Below are positions 1 through 11,036 of a stretch of DNA of 64,000 nt, piece after piece. The stretch spans positions 3,782,001-3,846,000 of the forward strand of contig NC_079246.1 in assembly GCF_028009165.1 (NCBI RefSeq), given 5' to 3'. Under the pieces are notes generated by a model. That model was not told the origin of the DNA and searched no databases. It saw only the letters and a list, made by a program, of their open reading frames with translations. The position numbers and the translations under genes were made by a program. The stretch's first letter is position 1, and each line of letters starts with the position of its first letter. Source of the stretch: Akanthomyces muscarius. Lineage: Eukaryota > Ascomycota > Sordariomycetes > Hypocreales > Cordycipitaceae.

Positions 1-1
1 T

Positions 2-571
2 GGAGTCTGGCTTGGCACAGCCTCTGCGTTGTATGGTGAAGTTACTGTGGCATCGACTGGTCAAACTCTGCCCTGCGTCTACGGTACTGTGGCTTCGGCC
101 TTCAGTCCTTGTCTTTTTTCGATTTTGATTACACTTGCGAAGCCGGCGAACTTCCAGTGGGCAGATTTTCGAAAAGAGCGCTTGGCCTTCGCGAAATCCG
201 CTCCTGGTGACTCAGATGAGGAACTGAAGTCCCATGAGCAAGTGATCTCTCAGTACGCCGCAGACAAACTTCGTCTGAAGCGCTGGCTGCGGATATCCTC
301 GCTCTGGGCTCTGGCAACCTTCCTGGGGCATTGGGTCTTATGGTAAGCTTTCCAAGTCGCAATAATCAGCCAGCACTAACCTGAGGGCAGGCCGCTTCCT
401 ATGTATGCGTCGCACTATATATTCGGCAAGTCGTTTTTCGAAGCTTGGGTAATTGTATCGATTATTTGGGTGTGGGGCACGATGCTTATTGCTGGATTTT
501 ATCCCCTTATAGACGGTTGGAGGGCCATCAGGAACGTCTTCATCGGATTGCGTGATTCCAAGCATGGGTAG
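2..571 (+). CDS. DUR3-type urea/H+ symporter, C-terminal end (partial)
   Basis: Two exons, 2-342 and 391-571, joined across a 48-bp intron (343-390, GTAAGC...GGCAG). The reading frame is already open at the window edge, so the 5' part lies outside. The protein belongs to the sodium:solute symporter family, urea-permease branch. Recognisable stretches are GVWLGTASALYGEV, the last cytoplasmic loop before a basic region (KERLAFAK), then ALATFLGHWVLWPLP and the last membrane segment around WVIVSIIWVWGTMLIAGF, and PLIDGWRAIR just before the stop. These match the end of fungal DUR3 urea transporters, plasma-membrane proteins that take up urea. The family has several paralogues in moulds, so the exact substrate is not certain. 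Confidence 0.85.
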
Positions 572-1150
572 GCAGCAGTCGGGTTTCATGCGACAGTACC
601 GGAGAAAAACGTCGCAAGATTTATCAACGGGAATTACAACCAAATAATATATTGAACTCGCTGAAGGAACTATGCGAACTACGTGGAGTTAGACGTGTGG
701 AGTGCGCTCGTTCACCGTTGATATAGGCGAACATGCCGCCGCAAATATGTTCTCATTTATACCACCTTCGCTTGACGGGCCGTTCTGCCATGCAAAAAGG
801 AAACGCACAATCAAGGAATAAATTAATAAGATTAGTTCTTTGATTCCAATTTTTTGAAACTTTTTAACCATTGTAGCGCTCACCTTGTCGCTATGTGTGT
901 GACTGTGACTATTGCTACTACTGTGGCGGATACGACGGGTAATGCGGGACCTAGTGCTTCCGACGCGTGTCGTCAAGCTACTTATACAAACGCGTGGCGG
1001 CCTCTGAACTAATCCGTCTTTCACAATTCACACCTTACGGTACACAGTGGAGGACCGTTCTATTTTCTTTGTTTCTCCATTTACCTGTCACTGGCAGAGT
1101 AGACGATCATCTCATATGTCCTGTCTGCGTTCCAACGACTACACGCCGAC
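572..1150. other. Intergenic region, no gene seen
   Basis: No supported coding sequence. It holds the 3' flank of the urea permease and the promoter of the nitronate monooxygenase gene. No clear TATA box or operator was recognised. Confidence 0.5.
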
Positions 1151-2248
1151 ATGTGGGTAGCCCGGCAGCGTAAGCAACTGGCTTTACTGGCCCAGCGCTA
1201 CAAGTGGCTGAAAGCTCCGTACATCATCGGAGCGCCAATGCGAGTTCTCGCAGGCCCGGAATTGGCGGTCGAAATCTCCGCGGCTGGTGGTCTAGGATTC
1301 ATAGGACCCCCTGTGAAGGTTGCTGCTGCGGCTGTCGACTTGGCCAAGGCGGCGCAACTTGCACGATCCTCAGCATCACAATCTCTTCAAAGCCATTTAT
1401 CTAGCTCCGAAACTTTACCTGTTGGGATAGGGTTTCAAACATGGACCACAGATTTAAATGAAGCTTTGAATGCCTTGCAAGAGAACAGCCCTTGCGCGGT
1501 CTGGCTGTTCGCGCCTAGCCGTGGCCAAGAAGAGCTCGATGAATGGACGACAGCGCTGCGGAAGACCGTGCCCAAGGTCCAAATATGGATCCAAGTAGGC
1601 ACAATACGGGAAGCAGTTGCAGCTGCTACTAGCTCTTCGCCACCCGATGTTCTTGTTGTTCAAGGCGCAGAGGCTGGTGGGCATGGCAGGGCGCAGGATG
1701 GTGTCGGCTTGCAGGCACTTTTCCCCGAGATCTCCGACGCAGCAAGCGAAAGCGGCATTCCTCTCATAGCTGCTGGGGGCATTATAGATGGAAGGGGTCT
1801 CGCAGCAGCTCTCTCTCTAGGGGCTGCGGGCGCCGCTATGGGAACCCGGCTGTTGGCCGCAAAAGAGACTCGCATTAGCAACGGCTATCAAAAGGAGGTG
1901 CTGCGCGCCAGCGACAGTGCAACATCTACAGTTCGCACGCACCTATACAATCACCTACGAGGAACATATGGCTGGCCTGAGCAATTCGCCCCCCGAACTA
2001 TCATTAACAAGAGCTGGACCGACCACCAAGATGGTATTCCTTTTGAAGAGTTGAAGATACGACACGACGAGGCTGTCAAGTCCGGGGACGCAGCTTGGGG
2101 CCCAGAGGGTCGTCTTGCAACATACGTTGGCGCTGCCGTCGGCCTTGTCCGCAACGTTCAGGCAGCCGGCTCCATCATCGCCGAAACTCGGTACGAGGCG
2201 ACATCTACGCTGGCTTCCATCTCGAGCTTACTAGAGAGTGATGGTTGA
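1151..2248 (+). CDS. Nitronate monooxygenase (2-nitropropane dioxygenase family)
   Basis: A single uninterrupted 365-aa frame. Family signatures occur in order: IIGAPMR near residue 25 (start of the FMN barrel), the AAGGLGFIG turn near residue 43, VVQGAEAGGHG near 170 with the catalytic-type histidine, and IAAGGIIDGRGLAAAL plus GAAGAAMGTRLLA near 205-235, the FMN-phosphate site. These FMN enzymes oxidise alkyl nitronates such as propionate-3-nitronate and detoxify nitro compounds, usually in the cytosol or peroxisome. Length is normal. The ATG at 1151 leaves about 25 residues before the barrel, usual for the family; the next in-frame ATG (1238) would cut into the first strand. It lies downstream of the urea permease, so a nitrogen-use context is possible but unproven. 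Confidence 0.9.
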   Translation: MWVARQRKQLALLAQRYKWLKAPYIIGAPMRVLAGPELAVEISAAGGLGFIGPPVKVAAAAVDLAKAAQLARSSASQSLQSHLSSSETLPVGIGFQTWTTDLNEALNALQENSPCAVWLFAPSRGQEELDEWTTALRKTVPKVQIWIQVGTIREAVAAATSSSPPDVLVVQGAEAGGHGRAQDGVGLQALFPEISDAASESGIPLIAAGGIIDGRGLAAALSLGAAGAAMGTRLLAAKETRISNGYQKEVLRASDSATSTVRTHLYNHLRGTYGWPEQFAPRTIINKSWTDHQDGIPFEELKIRHDEAVKSGDAAWGPEGRLATYVGAAVGLVRNVQAAGSIIAETRYEATSTLASISSLLESDG

Positions 2249-2459
2249 AGTATATAATAAATGATGAGCATCCAAATTTATAATTTACCGAATTTTAAGT
2301 GTGCTGTTCTGGAGATTCCGAGAAGCAAGGGTTTTCTCGTGAAACGAGCTATTGCGAGCACTTGCTGGACCCACACTGCAGATCGCCGTCGCAGTCATCG
2401 TCGGACGAGCAATGAGCGCCTAGACAATGGTCTTTTCAGGAGCAGCTGGGAGAATTTCC

Positions 2460-3388
2460 CTAGTTGCCAGGGCTGCGACCACCGCCATTATTGCCGTCGC
2501 CGATGCGTTGCAGCAGTCGCTCGCCAAGTGATCCCAAAGACGACTCAAAGGAGTCGAAACTATCAGCATCCCATTGAGCGCCGCTAGCGCCTGGGACTGC
2601 ATCCGCCCCGGTAAACCCAATGTATAAAATGTCATTTTCGTCGTGAGCTTGGTTTCCATTCACAGAATCACCGTAGCAGGCTTTTCCAAGCGAGTCAGAC
2701 ACTTCACCAACGAGAGGAGGGCCATCGTCGCCATTGGTGTCGCCCCATACCCCGTAGAACTGAGAAAGAGTTAGAAGTAGTTTCACGCTGCAAAAGGGTG
2801 CAACACAACATACCATCTTGTTACCGCAGACAACGGCCACAATAGACAGAGGCTCCACGCCATACTGTTCAGGCTTGAAAGTGATGTAATCACGCTTGCT
2901 GCCATCATTACCTAGTACAACATAGGAGTGGACGTAAGCATTCAGGTCCTTGATGCCTTTCCCGTAGCCCTCTATATCTGCTTGGAATGTCGTCTGTCCT
3001 TGAGTATCGTTGGAGCTGTCGCAGCTCCCATCGCCGTCTCCCAAAGCGCCATCGCAGTCGATATCCATGTTCACGAGCTCTCCGTTTTTGCCCTGAAGAT
3101 AGATAATTCCATAGTCAGAAAGATGATCGCCACAGTATCCAAAATCTAGAATTTAAGAGTTAGTGGTGCCAGTAGTCAGCAAAATATACACAGCCACTGT
3201 GATTGGCAAAGTAGAAGCATACTTTTGGAATCTTGTTCTTGGCTATAAAAGCCACCTTTCAGCTCGATGTTGCAGGCCTTTTGCACCCGGATCGAGTCGT
3301 ACAAATTGCGAACATTCTGAGGTATCTGGCGGCCGAGCGCCGCCTCAGCCAGAAGGGCTGCAAGTAGGACCGGGCTTGAGGTCTTCAT
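2460..3388 (-). CDS. Secreted GH75 endo-chitosanase
   Basis: Three exons on the minus strand, 3388-3223, 3145-2814 and 2759-2460, with introns of 77 and 54 bp, giving 265 aa in one frame. Residues 1-20 (MKTSSPVLLAALLAEAALG) form a signal peptide. GH75 hallmarks follow: GKNGELVNMDIDCDGALGDG, SYVVLGN, then GVEPLSIVAVVCGNKM, FYGVWGDTNGDDGPPLVGE and DENDILYIGF. The Asp and Glu of the NMDIDCDG and PLVGE segments correspond to the conserved acids of fungal GH75 chitosanases. The enzyme cleaves beta-1,4-glucosamine chains in chitosan outside the cell. The C-terminus is a Gly/Asn-rich tail. The start is fixed by the signal peptide. It fits with the other wall-degrading enzymes of this window but is not clustered with them. 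Confidence 0.9.
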
Positions 3389-4010
3389 GGCTGCAGTCTG
3401 ATTCGCCTATTCGGTTGTCCGATTATTGACTTCACTTGCTGCTCAAAGGAAGGGCTCAGCATTATATTTATAGTTGAGAGCATAGACCTGCTTTGGCGAT
3501 CATCAGTGCGGGTCGGTAGCACTTGTCCGTGCATCAGAGCCCCGGTTTCTTCAGAGCCCCGGTTTCTTCAGAGCCCCGGTTTCTTCAGCAAAAATATAAC
3601 TTGTTGGCTTCGCGTTAGTCTTGATTAGAATGCGGAGGTGAGATTGCTAATGATCATCTGTGCCTGAGACAGGCCCGAGTGCTTTGGATGCAACGATAAA
3701 GAGGTAAGCCGGTGATGGTCGGCAATTTCCCCGTACTCGAGTCCGCAAAGTCCAGGTGACCATATACGGAGACTCTAGGATATGCATAATCAGATACATA
3801 TAATATCCTTCAAGATGTTCATTTCACCTGGTGAATAAAAAAATCCTCGTCACTAAGTCTAGAGCATACTGTACACAAGCCACAAAAACGACCGAGACAC
3901 CTGCTCGGTGTTCACGGCCCAGGAGGGAAAAAGAATTTATCGCTCTTACCTCGGTTCCAATCTCTTTGAGTTATGTACGAAATATAAACAAAGCTGTATA
4001 TACATGATTT
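3389..4010. other. Intergenic: chitosanase promoter and hexokinase 3' flank
   Basis: No gene seen. Contains the three-copy 17-bp repeat and, around 3820-4010, AT-rich sequence that is probably the 3' untranslated region of the hexokinase gene. Confidence 0.5.
3535..3588. repeat. Tandem repeat, three copies of a 17-bp unit
   Basis: The unit CAGAGCCCCGGTTTCTT is repeated three times without change, followed by CAG. It sits about 150 bp upstream of the chitosanase start, so it could lie in its promoter. No function is visible. Confidence 0.9.
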
Positions 4011-5558
4011 TTAAGGTACCGACTGCGCTATGAGAGCTGCTCCGAGGCTGGAGCCATCCTTGGCCAGTCCAATTTTTACTCTGGCTTCGCCTTCTACTCC
4101 AATCCGGGGCACAGTACGAAGTGCACGTCGCACTTCTTCTTCAAACCCGGGATAATACTCAAACAAAGAGCCATCGATACCAATTTCAATGTACCCTGCT
4201 GCTGCATCTAGCAGCGCAGGTGCGTTGTTGTCCCTGTGACCTCGACAACCACAGCAGATCGTAGTACTAAATGCCGCCCAGTTACGCCACCGTCTCCATT
4301 TTGAGGACGCACTTGGGTTTGGTCTTTGAAAGATGGTTTCAAGTCTCTCAGAGTGGATGATCACTGCTGCAATTGTGGCTCCTGCAAGCTGGGCAGCACG
4401 TTTCACAATTGCAGCTCCCAGTTGCACGAGAATTTGGGCATCCTTCATGCTAATATTATCGACATGCAGGGCTTTTGAAATTTCGATCTTTACCGTTTGC
4501 CAGTCTCTAGCTTTTGGCTCGTCAAAACTTGTGGCGAGCAAGGATAGAAAAGAGGCGCTGACATGGTACGCCGTTTCAAGAGGTGACCCAAGCTTAAGCG
4601 TCATTTGTAGTACTTTCGAAGCGATCAAGTCGACAATTACCAACCGCGCAAGTTCGCCAAGATATAGTCCAGAGGTTCGCTTTTCGAAAAGCTGCTGTCC
4701 CGGTGTAGGACTCTCTCGATCGAGAATGTGATCGTAAATACAACCAGGCAAGGCAGACGGCGTTGTGTCAAACCAAGCTCCCCATTCAGTATTAATGACC
4801 ATGACAGAGTCTTCACTTCGGTAAGATTCTTTCAGTGGCGGCAGTTTCTCGATCCTCGCCCGGTCTTCGACATAAGCAGCATTTGTACCTGTTCCAAAGA
4901 TTGCACCAATCAATGGACTACATGCATGTGATGATGTGTACGCTTTTGCCATCAACGTACCGACACTATCATTTGTGAGTGCAGTTACGCGGACACGTAG
5001 TTTCTGCCGGTCGATAGCGTTCTGCAGCATGCGGCAGGGATCTCTTCCAATCGCATCCGGAATGTCCCAGCCTTTGTCCCACTGGAGCATGGTGCCATGG
5101 CTGACGGAATGGCTATCATATGTGAAGCTGAAGGTGAACCCCAGTTTGCGAAAACTGGCAGCCTTCGGAGTACCCAATTCGGGAGTGTTGCTAGCAGCCA
5201 TTTCCGGGTTCGCCGTGAGAAAAGACGCAAGCTTTTCCGCAATGAAGTCGAATAAAGGTTCATGCCTGCGATTCACCATAAATTCTTGCGGAACTGCGTG
5301 TTTTGCTTGCTTCATGGAGTACGTCGCATTGCCATGTAGCTCAAAAGCAGATATTCGACAATTGGTGCCTCCAAGATCGACGGCGAGAAATACTCCTGTT
5401 TCGAGTCCATTTGGTATGTTGGTAACGAAAGATGGGATCTGTGTGCCCCCATCTTCTTTCAGCGCGTCATCTGTACGATTTGTCATTAAATAGCTGCCAA
5501 TAAGCAGTTTCTTGAGTACCAACTCATATATTGCAGGCAGTGGTCCGTGGCACCACAT
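4011..5558 (-). CDS. Hexokinase-family sugar kinase (or hexokinase-like regulator)
   Basis: One frame of 515 aa; an internal Met at 5486 is an alternative start. The hexokinase fold is complete: phosphate-binding LAVDLGGTNCRISAFEL near residue 58, sugar-binding LGFTFSF and QWDKGWD near 140-163, ALTNDSVGTLMAKAY with the catalytic Asp near 193, IGAIFGTGTNAAYVE near 215, NTEWGAWFD near 252, DRESPTPGQQLFEKR near 280, and the adenosine segment IGIDGSLFEYYPGFE near 463. Lys, Asp and Glu residues needed for glucose binding and catalysis appear present. Between residues about 415 and 450 there is an unusual Trp/Arg/Cys-rich insertion that may be a linker or an unspliced intron. Some fungal members of this branch are regulatory rather than enzymatic, so activity is likely but not certain. 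Confidence 0.8.
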   Translation of the reverse strand: MWCHGPLPAIYELVLKKLLIGSYLMTNRTDDALKEDGGTQIPSFVTNIPNGLETGVFLAVDLGGTNCRISAFELHGNATYSMKQAKHAVPQEFMVNRRHEPLFDFIAEKLASFLTANPEMAASNTPELGTPKAASFRKLGFTFSFTYDSHSVSHGTMLQWDKGWDIPDAIGRDPCRMLQNAIDRQKLRVRVTALTNDSVGTLMAKAYTSSHACSPLIGAIFGTGTNAAYVEDRARIEKLPPLKESYRSEDSVMVINTEWGAWFDTTPSALPGCIYDHILDRESPTPGQQLFEKRTSGLYLGELARLVIVDLIASKVLQMTLKLGSPLETAYHVSASFLSLLATSFDEPKARDWQTVKIEISKALHVDNISMKDAQILVQLGAAIVKRAAQLAGATIAAVIIHSERLETIFQRPNPSASSKWRRWRNWAAFSTTICCGCRGHRDNNAPALLDAAAGYIEIGIDGSLFEYYPGFEEEVRRALRTVPRIGVEGEARVKIGLAKDGSSLGAALIAQSVP

Positions 5559-6482
5559 ATGTCAGCCGCACTCAAAGAGAAGCAAGCGACTGCGCCTTGA
5601 GCGCCGCGATCTACGGGTACGACTTTGCCTGACATTGCAACCGAATGCGTCAGAACACCCTCAACATGGCAACACGGCGGTCATCGCTACAAAGAGAGAG
5701 CAGCTTTATAAAAAAAAGAGCTCAAGAAATGACGCGCTATCAATAGCACCGTTTTGCCTGTGCCTGTTTTTTCTGGCCATACTCTCCACTGTAGTGCCAC
5801 AGACACGCAGCGCCGCCAATTCGCTGACAATTAAAATGGCAAAGACCCCGGCAATATCCGGCGAAAGTTACCGGGCATTGCCGCAGACAGCGTGCACTAG
5901 TTGACGTTAGCCTTCAGGCCTCTGTATTTTGGCCTCCTCTCGCACTACTGGCGCAAGATCTGGTGTGACGCCGAAAGTCGGCAAAGCCGGGACAAATCCC
6001 TTCGCACCTCATTTTAATAAAAAGCAAAGGCTCCAGTAAACTAACTGCGTATACTTATATCTCTGGAGACCAAGATCTTGGCTCCAGCACCAGCACCTGT
6101 CGCATGTGTCACGCAGCTCATCCGAATCTAACCAGTCCTCCTTCAGCCCTGCAACAATGACCAGATTACGGTGCCCTGTTCATGACACCTGTACAGATTA
6201 ACTAGTAAACGTTGGCGCACTGTGTGATAGCCTGATAGCAACCATGCCTTGTCAGCGCCGGCGCTTGGCGTAGATGGCGGTGGAGTCCTGCCCCCCGCAT
6301 TCCCCAACTCCCCAGAAACACATCATCTTCTGGAGGGTTACTGAGCGCGTGCACGAAAGCTTCAGCATAGTAGAGCCTGGAATCTTCCCTTTCTGGTCGC
6401 CTGATGGCTCGCCATTCTGCGCAGTTGCCCAACCACTAGTGCACAACGCTGGCACCAACCACCTCGGCGCAGTGCTGTCGCC
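5559..6482. other. Divergent intergenic region (hexokinase / Zn2Cys6 regulator)
   Basis: About 920 bp between two divergently transcribed genes, so it must hold both promoters. Short CCGG-containing elements occur at 5857-5885, the kind of triplet bound by Zn2Cys6 proteins, but this is only suggestive. Short open frames here show no family features. Confidence 0.5.
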
Positions 6483-8354
6483 ATGGAAGACGAATCAGGA
6501 GAGCCCAAGGCACGCAAGGCCTGCAGTGAGCACCCCGGTGTGAAGTCGGCGCGGACACATGGGCAATTCCATGTTGCTAATGCTCTTCAGTCAACTGTCG
6601 CAGGCAGAAAATGAAATGCCGGATAGATTCCGGTAACACCTGCCGCCGCTGTGAGCGTGCTGGGCTTCCCTGTATTTTTGTGCCGAGAGCCAATGCCTCT
6701 GCGTTCATGGTGCCAGCCTCGATGCCGTTGGCGGAGATGGCATCATACGACGTGACACGCGATATTCTGCGACGCGTGAAAATAATTGAGGACCACCTTG
6801 GACTTCCTAGTGTGGGGAAAATCGACGACCCTGAGGCAAAGCCAGCGCTCACTCCAACAACCCAAGATGCGCCGACTCAGCTGGATAATTCTGCCAGTGG
6901 CCAGCTTCAGCACCTGTGGGATGCGGTAGCGAGCCTTGAGCGGTGTACAACAGGGCCCCGGGATGCAGTGCTTTGGAACAAGAATATTATACAGTACCTG
7001 TGGGAGACGTATGAGGCCTTCCATCCTTGCGCAGAAAACAGTCGCTGACATGCTTATAGTTTTCATGACAAAATGCCTGGGCTTCACTTCTTTCCGAGTA
7101 AGCAAATATTTTCCTCGCCTCAGCCCCTGTTACTGGCATCCATGCTATACTGCTCAAGTATTCGGGGGTCTGTTGAGCATGCGGCACTTGCGCCAGGCTA
7201 CTTCAATGTCCTGAGCTGCGCCATCGCACAACTGAGCATACCAGGAAGCGAGATCGCCATCCCATTCGATGATCCCGCGACTTCGGAAGCCATTGCGTTT
7301 CATTCTGTTCTCGGCCTAGTCCTGGCAAGCCTGCTCAATGAAGCCAAGGTCCGGGAAACTGGACTTTGGATATCCATTGCATACAATCTTATACTCGAGC
7401 ACTGCCCGTCGCAGATTGATGAGAACATTTTCGACTGGCCCAAGATTTTCAAGGGCGTACAAATTGTCGATCTAGAGCACGCATCGCTCCATTTGACATG
7501 CCCTGTGGTTCCCATCGAACCTCCGTTCCCCGCGCTACAGATTCCGCACCACGACCCTCTATACCGTCTGTCTCGGATGATGCACACAGGCCTGTCTCGA
7601 TTCTCTGGTCGGGGCCTGCCTACCATTTGGTCTTGCTTCACAGCCAAATTCGGTACCAGCGCCCCCTCGTCCATCCCTTTTACACCTATCGATGCTGCAG
7701 TCATCCGAGACTGGGCGAGAAGTCTTGATGATTGGCTCGTGGAGTTTGCTAAAACTGGGGATGAGACCGACCATCAGCGCACTCTTGTCTTTCGGCAATA
7801 CGTGCTGCACCGACTTGTGGTCCTCTCAATATACCATCCAGCTCGTGGATGTAACTTGCAATCGAATAGTATCACACTACATGAGCAACACGAGCTTCTC
7901 GTCTCTGCCAGAGCGACATTAAAGCTTCATCTTAACGACAAATCAATATGGTCCAATTGGGATCTGGTCATGATAACATGGGCAGCCCTCATTGTTCTAC
8001 AAGGGGTGGAGGCTGGTGCCGGGGAGCAAGACGGTACCGATCTTTCTCCAACTACCAAAGCTGATCCACCAGAGTTAACTTGTGATAGACTTTCACAATA
8101 TCCGAATACATATGGACCTGTTACGCGATACAAACGAAACGAAGCCCTGCCTACGCGAAAAGCTGGCGGCACGATTAGAACAACAGCTCAATTCTCTTCA
8201 GACACCGAGTCCTTCCACTACTCAACATGTGTCAATAGATATGACCCAGGACTTGGACTACTCGTGGCAATTGTTTGATCATGCGATTATCGAGCAGGTG
8301 ATGGAACCTTTTTGGGTGCGGCCAAACGGTCACCAACCAGCAATGCCACAGTGA
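6483..8354 (+). CDS. Zn(II)2Cys6 fungal-specific transcription factor
   Basis: Four exons, 6483-6525, 6591-7008, 7060-8033 and 8089-8354, introns of 65, 51 and 55 bp with GTGAGC, GTATGA and GTACCG donors, giving 566 aa in one frame. The first junction falls inside the zinc cluster: Cys14-x2-Cys17-x6-Cys24-x7-Cys32-x2-Cys35-x6-Cys42. This is a DNA-binding binuclear cluster; the basic linker is short and followed by a possible dimerisation stretch (RDILRRVKIIEDHLGL). The middle (LWETFHDKMPGLHFFPS through LLLASMLYCSS) matches the start of the fungal-specific transcription factor domain. The last exon is in a different frame from the preceding open frame and is needed to avoid an unrelated tail. 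Target genes are unknown; the divergent hexokinase gene is a candidate by position only. Confidence 0.8.
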
Positions 8355-9535
8355 GCTTATGTGGTACGACGCTAGCGGACGAGATCATGTAAGATACCTG
8401 CGACGGGGACACTGCAATGCCCGTATTGAACATATTCTGCTTCACATAGAGTACTATTGGCGCTGCAAGAAATAAAGCGCCCTCCGTCGTCACGCACTAA
8501 ACGCCGCAGGGCCACACCGTCAACTTTTAACTGCGCCTACTGCCCACTGCCTAACATTACGAAATGCAGATATGAATTCTTTCCTATCAATGGTCATCAC
8601 CGTAAGACCTCCTAATAATATAATACATTTCCGCTCTTCCTCCAACGCAATTGTCCGCAGTTGCATGAAGGACCACGTACCACTAGACACAGCTAGCTAC
8701 CCTACAAGCAACGCCTTTAGTAAAATTCATCATTTGGCATTGGCAGATACTTATGATGACATAGACCTGCATTTACTGTTGTGGGTTTTTCTTTTTCTTC
8801 ATCACGTCGACGAGCGAATCGCATGCCGCATCATCCGGTTGGCCTGTCATCGCCACAGTCTCTGTCCTACTTTAAACGGGCTGGTCGTCAAGATTTGCAA
8901 GTTTGTCCACAGACGTCCTGGAATATTTCAGCGGGAGGACTTCCCCACATAAATTCGAGGGCGCCACACGGTGCTACGCTGGCCGAGCACCATCTCGCCG
9001 TCGAGATTCGGGATTTTGTGCCACGGTCGCATTTCCTAACGCCACATGCTCTTTCTTGAAAAATAAAATAAAAAAAATAAACCGCGAACGCAGACTCGAA
9101 AGACTCAACTGTTACTCCGTGTCTGAAATCGTTGTGTATTACTCTGTAGCAGCACAAATTGACAGGAAAGCTTTGACCCTCAATTTCCGTGTCGGCTTCA
9201 CGTGGATAGTAGACGGACCGCTAGCTCAATCTATCGCTATAACCCATGGGCCGTATCACTCGATTTTATAGACGGCTTGCCCGCTATAACGAAGACTGAC
9301 AGTGTTAATATGCGACGAGCTTTATCACAAGCACGAATGATGAAACAAGAATAGCAGCCTCTGTAGCTGTCTGTAACCCCTAACTTTTCATCTATTCAAA
9401 ACCCTAGTTGCCGTAGAATTCGATCCAGACACAAGCGCTCATGCTTCCAAATTTGATGTAAGTGTCCCCTTCTATCAGCATAAACAGACGCAAATTCTAA
9501 ATTTCTAACTCTAAGAACCTACGTATTGAATCGTG
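8355..9535. other. Intergenic region, no gene seen
   Basis: Several open frames of up to 126 codons overlap each other on both strands, without introns, signal peptides or recognisable motifs. I regard them as chance. The region holds the 3' flanks of two convergent genes. Confidence 0.45.
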
Positions 9536-11036
9536 CTAAGCAGTGACATTGTAAACCGTAAGCACAGCTTTATGGTCGGAAGGCCACTCGTTGTCGGCAT
9601 GATTTGGCTGGGCAGTTGGCTCTCCCACCACTAGCGCTTCCGAATTGTCGACATTGAGCTTTCGACCTTTGTGGTAAATGAAGTCAATACGGTCCATTGG
9701 CTCTTTCCTGCTCCCGTTCTCAAGAAAGATTGGAGACCATGTGATACCAGGCTCGGAAGCAGGATCTGGGTAGACAAATCTGTACGAATCTACCAAACCG
9801 GCATCCGCGGGGAGTTTCGAAGTCGGCCACTCCGTGTAGCCAGTGCCACAGTGCTGATCCTTCGTGGCATCAGTCCAATCTAGATGAGATGGGGCATTGA
9901 AATCACCAGTGAAGAACAGCGGAACATTGTCGGCATTGGCAATGCTGTCCTTCATGCTTTCCATGATGGCTGTGATTTCCGGTGTTCGGCCAGATTGAGC
10001 CTCGCGCTGCATGACCTCCTCGAAGCTCATATGATCAAAGCAAAAGTCGTAAGGCCCATATGGATCATATCCTAAATGGCAGTTCCAAAACACGATATCG
10101 AGCGCCGCGCCATCAAGGCTGATGCGAATTGCGCCAGACTTGGCAGGAGTATCGATAACCTCCGCGATAGGATACCGAGTGATGATGGCCACGTCGGGGC
10201 CTTGCCAGGAGTGCCACCCGAGTGCACGGGCGAGGCGAATTCCATGTCCGCCGCCACTTTCCTGCAAGCCCACGATGTCGATGTTTTGTTGTGCCAAGAA
10301 CCGAATCTGTTTCTCGTGATGATTATTCACTGGCTGACCACCAAACCAGAGATTGAAGCTCAACACGCGTAGCTTTCCCACCAATGGCTCTTTTGATTTT
10401 CGAACTGGGATTCGAACTTCCAGGCTTGCCACACCTCCTCCATTTTTGACCGTGACACACATCGTTGTATCGCTGGCATCAGCGGGCGGTATTCCGGTGA
10501 TGATGCCATTGCCATCCACTTTGGCCCAACAATTCTGCTCGGTTACAGAAAAGTGGGTGTTTGGATCACCAGCACGATTAACAAGATTTCCAACATTAGC
10601 CGTGAAGGCCTCTCCTTGACGCGCGTTGTGAGTGAGGAATGAGTCGGTGAAGAGGGCCAGATCGCTGGGGCTGCCGAGATTGATAACGATCGGTTCCGCT
10701 AGCAATCGATATCCGCCATCGCCTAACAGATAGGCCTTATATGTACCGCTTCGCAATTTGTCCGGCGAGACAAAGGAACTCCCGCTACCCGAAGGCGCCC
10801 AGTTCCAAGTCAGCGAATCTTGCACATATTCGCCGTTGTCTGGTCCACCGCCATATGCATAGTAAATGCCAATCCAGTTATTGTCACTCGCGTCCGTGGA
10901 GCTGTATTTGAAGGTAAAGCTCGGTTTCGAAGAATCGAGAGAGAGTGTGCCAGGATGGTTCTCTGTGCCTATTTGTTGTTAGGGTCACGCGACCACCAGG
11001 CGGTGAGCTGGGCGTCTCTGAACACTTGCCTGCCAT
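9536..11036 (-). CDS. Endonuclease/exonuclease/phosphatase-fold protein
   Basis: Two exons: a 7-nt first exon (11036-11030, ATG GCA G) and 10968-9536, separated by a 61-bp intron that begins GCAAGT rather than GT and ends AAATAG, with branch point CCCTAAC. The 479-aa product then starts MAGTENHPGTLSL. Residues 1-85 form a beta-rich N-terminal domain (NNWIGIYYAYGGG). From about residue 200 the EEP fold is clear: LSFNLWFGG, DIVGLQESGGG with the metal-binding Glu, NCHLGYDPYGPYDF, FTGDFNAPSHLDW with the Asp/Asn pair, MDRIDFIYHKG and WPSDHKAVL with the catalytic Asp-His. Members cut phosphodiesters (nucleases, sphingomyelinases, inositol phosphatases); the substrate here cannot be told. There is no signal peptide with this start. 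Confidence 0.82.

Noticed and set aside
6202..6458. Short minus-strand frames upstream of the transcription factor
   Set aside because: They overlap the promoter and first exon of the Zn2Cys6 gene and have no features.
8572..9271. Plus-strand open frames of 90-126 codons
   Set aside because: They overlap each other and minus-strand frames, and show no domain, signal peptide or splice structure.
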